Of a DNA stretch of 17,882 nt, positions 14,004 through 17,882 are shown one piece after another. The DNA is taken from assembly GCA_027451455.1 (NCBI GenBank), contig DAIDJI010000026.1, positions 1 to 17,882 on the forward strand, given 5' to 3'. This DNA is from Planctomycetales bacterium. GTDB taxonomy: Bacteria > Planctomycetota > Planctomycetia > Isosphaerales > Isosphaeraceae. Position numbers and translations under genes: made by a program. Numbering within the stretch: the first letter of the stretch is position 1; each line of letters opens with the position of its first letter. The notes beneath the pieces are model-generated. The model made no database searches and had not been told where the DNA came from. It worked only from the letters and a program-made list of their open reading frames with translations.

Positions 14004-15407
14004 ATGTTCACCGAATCTCCGAGTGATATCAACAGCCGGGAGGCGATCCCGGCCAGTGTGGGAGGTTCGACGGGTGGCGCGGAGGCATTGGGTTGTGGGC
14101 CTGGTGGGAGCGGCACCTCCTTCGACGCCGAGTCCTTGCGGGCCGACTTCCCCGCGCTGGGGCGGGAGATCCATTCCGGCGTCCCCTTGGTCTACCTGGA
14201 TTCGGCCGCGACGGCGATGAAGCCCTGGCCTGTGATCCGGGCCGTCCGAGAGTATGACATTGATTATCCGGCCAGCGTTCACCGGGGCCTGCATTCCCTC
14301 AGTGAACGTGCGACACTGGCTTACGAGTCGGCCCGAGAGCGGATCGCGAGGTTCATTGGCGCGACCGACCCGGCCTGCATCGTATTTACCCGCGGCACGA
14401 CCGAATCGATCAATCTGGTCGCCCGATCGTGGGGAGGGAGATTTCTCGGGCCAGGGGACGAGGTGCTCTTGACCCTGCTGGAGCACCACTCGAACCTGGT
14501 GCCCTGGCAGATGCTGGCTCGCGAGCGCGGGTTGACGCTCAAGTTCGCCGATGTGACCGACGATGGCCAACTCGACCTCGAATCGTTCGACCGGCAGCTC
14601 TCGGACCGCGTCCGACTTGTGGCGGTCACGGCGGCTTCGAACGTGCTGGGGACGATTCCGCCCCTGGATCAGATCGCGGCCCGGGCTCGCGGGTGCGGGG
14701 CGAAGGTGCTGGTTGACGCAGCCCAGGGAATCGTTCACCGTCCGATTGACATTGAGGCCCCGTCCGTCGACTTCCTGACCTTCTCTGCGCATAAGCTGTA
14801 CGGGCCGACCGGCGTGGGAGTGCTCTATGCCCGTCGAGAGCATCTGGAAGCGATGCCTCCAATGCTGGGCGGGGGAAACATGGTCTTGCGGGTGGACCTC
14901 GAAGGCGCCGGGTGGAACGACGTGCCCTGGAAGTTCGAGGCCGGTACGCCGCCAATCGCGCAGGCAATCGGCCTTGGGGCCGTCGTCGACTACCTTGGGC
15001 AGTTCGACCGGTTGGCCATGTTGGCCCACGAGGAAGAGCTGACGCAGTACGCCTGGCGGGTCCTCTCCGAACTCAAAGGCGTACGGCTCCTTGGGCCGGA
15101 TCCACGCGAGGTCGGCCGGGCGGGGATCATCAGCTTCCTGGTCGAGCAGATACACCCGCATGATCTCGCGCAACTGCTCGATCGCGACGGGGTGGCTATC
15201 CGGGCCGGTCACCACTGCGCCATGCCGCTGCACCATCGGCTCGGACTCCCTGCTTCGGCCCGTGCGAGCCTCGCCCTGTACAACAACGCCGCGGACGTTG
15301 ATCGGCTGGCCGGGGCCATCGAACGTGCGAGGTGGACCCTGCGCCGCCCGCCGGCCCGGCCGAAGCCAGCACTGACGCGGACGCACCCGGAGGTGGGAAA
15401 TGGATGA
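14004..15407 (+). CDS. sufS: Cysteine desulfurase, SufS type
   Basis: This PLP enzyme takes sulfur from cysteine as a persulfide for Fe-S cluster assembly. Starting at ATG 14004 (preceded by AGAGGGGGG) it has 467 residues. The first 40 are Gly/Ser-rich and not part of the fold; the domain starts at FDAESLRADFPALGREI. Motifs: LDSAATAMKP, TRGTTESINLVA, LLEHHSNLVPWQ (PLP-stacking His near 161-162), VDAAQG (D238), the PLP lysine in SAHKLYGPTGVG (K264), and the catalytic cysteine in IRAGHHCAMPLHHRLG (C405), the RxGHHC form typical of SufS. The C-terminus extends with Pro/Arg-rich residues (RRPPARPKPALTRTHPEVGNG). The frame is open further upstream to 13839 through the displaced Rrf2 tail. The last 8 bases overlap sufU, suggesting translational coupling. 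Confidence 0.94.
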   Translation: MFTESPSDINSREAIPASVGGSTGGAEALGCGPGGSGTSFDAESLRADFPALGREIHSGVPLVYLDSAATAMKPWPVIRAVREYDIDYPASVHRGLHSLSERATLAYESARERIARFIGATDPACIVFTRGTTESINLVARSWGGRFLGPGDEVLLTLLEHHSNLVPWQMLARERGLTLKFADVTDDGQLDLESFDRQLSDRVRLVAVTAASNVLGTIPPLDQIAARARGCGAKVLVDAAQGIVHRPIDIEAPSVDFLTFSAHKLYGPTGVGVLYARREHLEAMPPMLGGGNMVLRVDLEGAGWNDVPWKFEAGTPPIAQAIGLGAVVDYLGQFDRLAMLAHEEELTQYAWRVLSELKGVRLLGPDPREVGRAGIISFLVEQIHPHDLAQLLDRDGVAIRAGHHCAMPLHHRLGLPASARASLALYNNAADVDRLAGAIERARWTLRRPPARPKPALTRTHPEVGNG

Positions 15408-15822
15408 TTTACTCTATCGTGAAGAGATCCTCGAGCGTTACTACGATGCGCCTCGACGAGGCCGGCTGGAGGCTCCGGATCGATTCGCCGAACTGGACAA
15501 TCCTCTCTGCGGCGATCGCATCCGCCTGGAACTCGCCTTGGGGGCAGGCGGCCGGATTGTCGCGGCGCGGTTCGACGGGGATGGCTGCGTCATCAGCCAG
15601 GTGGCAGCTTCGTTCCTGGCCGAACATCTTGAGGGGATGCCGGTGGACGAGGCCCGACGCCTCCCAGCTGACAAGGTAATCGGCCTGCTCGGGATTTCCC
15701 TGAGCCCTGCGCGGGTCAAGTGCGGGATCCTGGCCTGGCGGGCCCTCCAACATGCCCTGGACGTGACTGCGGATTCGGCCACCGGCGGATCCGGCATCGA
15801 TCTCTCAATATCAACAGGATGA
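15400..15822 (+). CDS. sufU: SufU-like Fe-S scaffold / sulfur acceptor, compact form
   Basis: This 140-residue protein belongs to the IscU/SufU family. It should accept sulfur from SufS, whose gene overlaps it by 8 bases; GGAGGTG lies just before the ATG. Conserved residues: C37 and D39 in DNPLCGDRI, C63 in FDGDGCVIS, C108 in PARVKCGILAWRAL. The PARxKCxxLxW signature and partner SufS point to SufU rather than IscU (which has LPPVKxHC). SufU proteins normally have about 18-20 extra residues between the second and third Cys compared with IscU; here the distance is 45 residues, close to IscU. The zinc/metal ligands (C, D, C, C) are all kept. The C-terminal 20 residues are polar and variable. No sufB, sufC or sufD is seen nearby. 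Confidence 0.9.
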   Translation: MDDLLYREEILERYYDAPRRGRLEAPDRFAELDNPLCGDRIRLELALGAGGRIVAARFDGDGCVISQVAASFLAEHLEGMPVDEARRLPADKVIGLLGISLSPARVKCGILAWRALQHALDVTADSATGGSGIDLSISTG

Positions 15823-16498
15823 TCCTCGTCACTCGGACGGCCAGCGTGACTGCGCGAAGCCCCGGGGGCGTCTTTTGTCACATCCGCTTGTGGGACATCA
15901 CGCAGGGAATTCGAATCGTCGCCGATCAGTCCGCGCCGTGCCGGTCGGAGAAGACGGTGGCGGCGTAAGGCTCCCTGTGTGCGCGGGACGATTGCACCTT
16001 GGGGGTCCCCTCCGTAATGCTGAAGTGCCCGGGCTAGCTGTCATCTCACCACAGAGGGGCTCCTCCTTGCCCGGAACTGACAACCCGGTCAAAGACCCCA
16101 ATCACCGGTTTGAGCGAATCCTGAGGGATGGCCCCGAAGGTTCACACGAACAGCTCACACGCTCTGGCTTGGCTGGCTGTTCCCATTCTCAAAGAGCCAC
16201 CCTGTCATTTTGAGAAGAAAAGTTGCAGGATCGACAGTCCTCCGGCCGAGGTGTGCCTGGGTGTGTCAATCCAGCGAAGTCTTAAGTCTATGCCTGCGTA
16301 GTATTTGCGGCGCAATTTCTAGTTATTCGGCGTCCTGGCATCCGGTATGCAATAACCCTTCACCGACTCGAGCGGCGAAGGCCGCAACCAATCCCGGCGA
16401 CTACAAGAAGGCACGAAAGCCAGGATGGTACGAAACCGAGAGCAGGCGAACCGGGCTTTGAAGGATAGCCTCAGGTCCAGATTCATGGAGGTCCGAAG
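15823..16498. other. Long region without a supported gene, upstream of csrA
   Basis: No frame here has a ribosome site with recognisable protein features. An 8-bp inverted repeat TTCTCAAA (16186-16193) / TTTGAGAA (16209-16216) is the strongest structure; it could mark the end of the suf transcript but has no T-run on either strand. Another imperfect repeat, AACCCGGT/ACCGGTTT, lies around 16082-16113. GGA-containing sequences such as GCCAGGATGG (16419-16428) and AAGGATAG lie in the csrA leader side. The csrA promoter was not identified. Confidence 0.5.
16487..16492 (+). promoter_or_regulatory. csrA ribosome binding site with GGA
   Basis: GGAGGT sits six bases before the csrA ATG. It contains the GGA core that CsrA itself recognises, so self-repression by blocking the ribosome site is plausible, as known for other csrA genes. 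Confidence 0.55.
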
Positions 16499-16690
16499 AT
16501 GCTGGTACTGAGCCGCAAGATCAACGAGAAGATCGTCATCGACGGGAACATCGTGATCACGGTCGTTAAGGTCGATCGCAATCATGTCCGGATCGGGATC
16601 GAGGCTCCGGGCGACGTCCGCGTTTTCCGTGAGGAGATCCTGAGCAACTCCGTCCGTCACGCTGAGGAGGCTGTCGCGGCGGGCGTCTGA
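16499..16690 (+). CDS. csrA: Carbon storage regulator CsrA (RNA-binding)
   Basis: This 63-residue protein is a full-length CsrA/RsmA, a homodimeric RNA-binding protein that recognises GGA motifs, often in hairpin loops over ribosome sites, and controls translation and mRNA stability. The family start MLVLSRKINEKIVIDGNI is exact; the beta-strand core follows (IVITVVKVDRNHVRIGIEAP) and the RNA-binding C-terminal segment VRVFREEIL is intact, including the arginine equivalent to R44. A helix and short tail (HAEEAVAAGV) end the protein. There is no fliW or flagellar gene next to it, so the usual antagonist is not visible here. The ribosome site is strong. A T6 run at 16712-16717 follows the stop, with only a weak stem (CTGA/TCAG) before it. 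Confidence 0.96.
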   Translation: MLVLSRKINEKIVIDGNIVITVVKVDRNHVRIGIEAPGDVRVFREEILSNSVRHAEEAVAAGV

Positions 16691-16965
16691 GCCACGAATC
16701 GTTCAGGATAGTTTTTTACCGATCGATTGCCTGGCAGAACGGGGCCAAGACCTGCGTAGGTCACGCTCCGAGTCGCGGCCAGGTCGGCCCGGCGCGGCCC
16801 ACGAAGACGTGGGCGCTCCCACCGCTCTCATCACATACCTTCGTCCGCCACCCTCGGGTCCCACATCTCCACGTTCCGAGGGAACTCCATCCCGAGACGG
16901 CCGGCTCCGCGCCAGGATGGCGACGGAGCCGGATGCTCGCGTTCTGCCCCCTGGCCTCTGGTTTT
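16691..16965. other. Spacer after csrA without a supported gene
   Basis: This stretch shows structure rather than coding sequence: a T6 run just after csrA, a small hairpin GACCT/GCGT/AGGTC (16749-16762), and the large hairpin at 16901-16932. A minus-strand frame across it has Arg/Ser-rich content typical of an antisense shadow. Confidence 0.45.
16901..16932 (+). ncRNA. Stable 14-bp hairpin with AGGAT loop region
   Basis: CCGGCTCCGCGCCA (16901-16914), loop GGA (16915-16917), TGGCG, one bulged A, CGGAGCCGG (ends 16932) form a near-perfect stem. The apex reads CCAGGATGG, close to the AGGAU core favoured by CsrA. It lies 210 bases after csrA and about 95 before the next gene. It could be part of a small RNA, a terminator without T-run, or a leader structure. 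The structure is seen; transcription is not shown. Confidence 0.35.
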
Positions 16966-16988
16966 GTCCGAATGTATAGTATTCGGAC
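16966..16988 (+). promoter_or_regulatory. 23-bp perfect inverted repeat over a -10-like element
   Basis: GTCCGAAT (16966-16973), spacer GTATAGT, ATTCGGAC (16981-16988) form a perfect 8-bp inverted repeat. The spacer contains TATAGT, a good -10 match, though no clear -35 lies 17 bases upstream. It is 39 bases before the radical SAM gene. A regulator-dependent promoter or repressor site is likely; the regulator is unknown. Confidence 0.5.
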
Positions 16989-17027
16989 GGGTGATCGAGC
17001 GATCGGACCGAGGGGAGCGAACGGGCC

Positions 17028-17882
17028 ATGAATCGATCGTTACCACCCTCGCCGAGTGGCCGAGGTCCGGGGTTCAATCCGGCGAACCGCTTCGAGTCAA
17101 CGCGTCGCGAGTGGGATCTCGAACACGTCGAGCGCGATGATGAGTATCTCGATTCCCTCGCTCGACCTCGGACGGAATATCTTCCTGACCGATCACGGTC
17201 GATCATCGTCGAGAATCAGAGTCCGGATGTCGGTTTCGATTCGAGCATCAATCCTTATCGTGGATGCGAGCACGGGTGTATTTATTGTTATGCTCGCCCA
17301 ACTCACGAGTTCCTCGGCTATTCGGCGGGGATTGAGTTCGAGAGCAGGATTCTGGTGAAGGAGGAGGCGCCCGCGCTCTTGCGTGCCGAGCTCTCGGCGC
17401 CGGGTTGGCGGCCTCGAGTGCTCGGGATGAGCGGCGTGACGGATCCGTACCAGCCGCTGGAGCGTCGCTTGGGCCTGACGCGGCGTTGCTTGAAAGTACT
17501 GGTCGAGTTCCGGCAGGCGGTCACAATCATTACCAAGAACCGGCTGGTGGCCCGCGACATCGACCTGATTGGCGAGCTGGCGAGCCTGGGTGCTGCGGGG
17601 GTTTTTGTCTCGATCACGACTCTGGATGCCGACCTCGCGGGCAAGCTGGAGCCGAGGACGTCAAGGCCCTCGGGGCGACTGGAGGCGATCGCTTTGCTAC
17701 GGCGGGCAGGGATCCCGGCGGGTGTGATGGTGGCGCCGATCATCCCGGGTCTGACCGATCACGAGATGCCCTCGATCCTTGCCAAGGCGGCCGAGGCAGG
17801 CGCGATCCAGGCTGGTTACACGATGATCCGGCTCCCGCTCGCGGTTGCCGATCTCTTTCCCGAAAGGCTGGAGCGTCACTAT
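17028..17882 (+). CDS. PA0069-family radical SAM protein, 3' end cut by window edge
   Basis: From ATG 17028 the frame is open to the last base (285 codons, no stop). The N-terminus has GRGPGFNPANRFE, typical of the PA0069 (Rv2578c) family. The radical SAM cluster motif is CEHGCIYC (C80, C84, C87; CxxxCxxC) within INPYRGCEHGCIYCYARPTH. Further family features are FLGYSAGIEFESRILVK, MSGVTDPYQPLERRLGLTR, TIITKNRLVARDIDL, SITTLDADLAGKLEPRTSRP and VMVAPIIPGLTDHEMPSIL. Such proteins bind a 4Fe-4S cluster and S-adenosylmethionine; they are related to spore photoproduct lyase-like enzymes but the reaction is not known. AGGGGAG lies upstream, and a 23-bp inverted repeat suggests regulation. The expected full length is about 350-380 residues, so roughly the last quarter is missing from the window. 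Confidence 0.93.
   Translation, partial: MNRSLPPSPSGRGPGFNPANRFESTRREWDLEHVERDDEYLDSLARPRTEYLPDRSRSIIVENQSPDVGFDSSINPYRGCEHGCIYCYARPTHEFLGYSAGIEFESRILVKEEAPALLRAELSAPGWRPRVLGMSGVTDPYQPLERRLGLTRRCLKVLVEFRQAVTIITKNRLVARDIDLIGELASLGAAGVFVSITTLDADLAGKLEPRTSRPSGRLEAIALLRRAGIPAGVMVAPIIPGLTDHEMPSILAKAAEAGAIQAGYTMIRLPLAVADLFPERLERHY

Noticed and set aside
13770..15386. 538-residue open frame on the minus strand
   Set aside because: It lies wholly antisense to Rrf2/sufS, which have all family motifs. Its composition (Arg, Gln, Pro-rich) is that of a shadow in GC-rich DNA.
15875..16213. 112-residue plus-strand frame in the sufU-csrA gap
   Set aside because: It has no ribosome site or recognisable domain, and covers inverted repeats; more likely non-coding.
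16703..17206. 167-residue minus-strand frame
   Set aside because: It overlaps the radical SAM start antisense and is Arg/Ser-rich low-complexity, typical of a shadow.
1..17882. CRISPR array, toxin-antitoxin pair, phage or complete transposon
   Set aside because: No regularly spaced repeats, no transposase or integrase, and no paired small genes of those types were found.

Overview
The window reads as GC-rich chromosomal DNA from a planctomycete, most likely from or near the Isosphaeraceae. This rests on lineage-typical families: a cytochrome-c/DUF1549/DUF1553 protein beside a Tat-exported DUF1501 protein, two DUF1559 pseudopilin-like proteins with an H-X9-DG motif, and a membrane-anchored Ser/Thr kinase. 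The placement is by protein family only; no rRNA or tRNA gene was seen.

Layout. 1-4745 is on the minus strand: a DUF1501 gene cut by the left edge, the DUF1549/DUF1553 gene upstream of it, and a tail-anchored kinase. A divergent spacer (4746-5143) leads to plus-strand genes for the rest of the window: a LeuB-type dehydrogenase, a DUF1559 protein, an unrecognised 261-residue protein, a GT4-like glycosyltransferase, a type IB topoisomerase, a small exported Cys/His protein, a second DUF1559 protein, an iron-sulfur operon (Rrf2 regulator, SufS, SufU), csrA, and a PA0069-type radical SAM gene that runs off the right edge. Two stretches of about 670 bases (12841-13496 and 15823-16498) hold no gene I can support.

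The most coherent unit is 13474-15822. A sigma70-like promoter is overlapped by a 28-bp inverted repeat, followed by an Rrf2 regulator gene, then sufS and sufU, which overlap by 8 bases. This looks like a self-regulated Fe-S assembly operon. The Rrf2 frame stops early; its missing Cys/His end continues one frame over and is in frame with sufS. That is either a real frameshift, a recoding site or a base error. The SufU-like scaffold keeps the SufU sequence signature but lacks the insertion before the third cysteine.

Other points: a 23-bp inverted repeat sits at a -10-like element before the radical SAM gene, and several strong hairpins present GGA in the loop in a window that encodes CsrA. I found no CRISPR array, complete mobile element or defence system. 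I did not find a convincing wholly new system; the iron-sulfur operon is the best candidate for follow-up.
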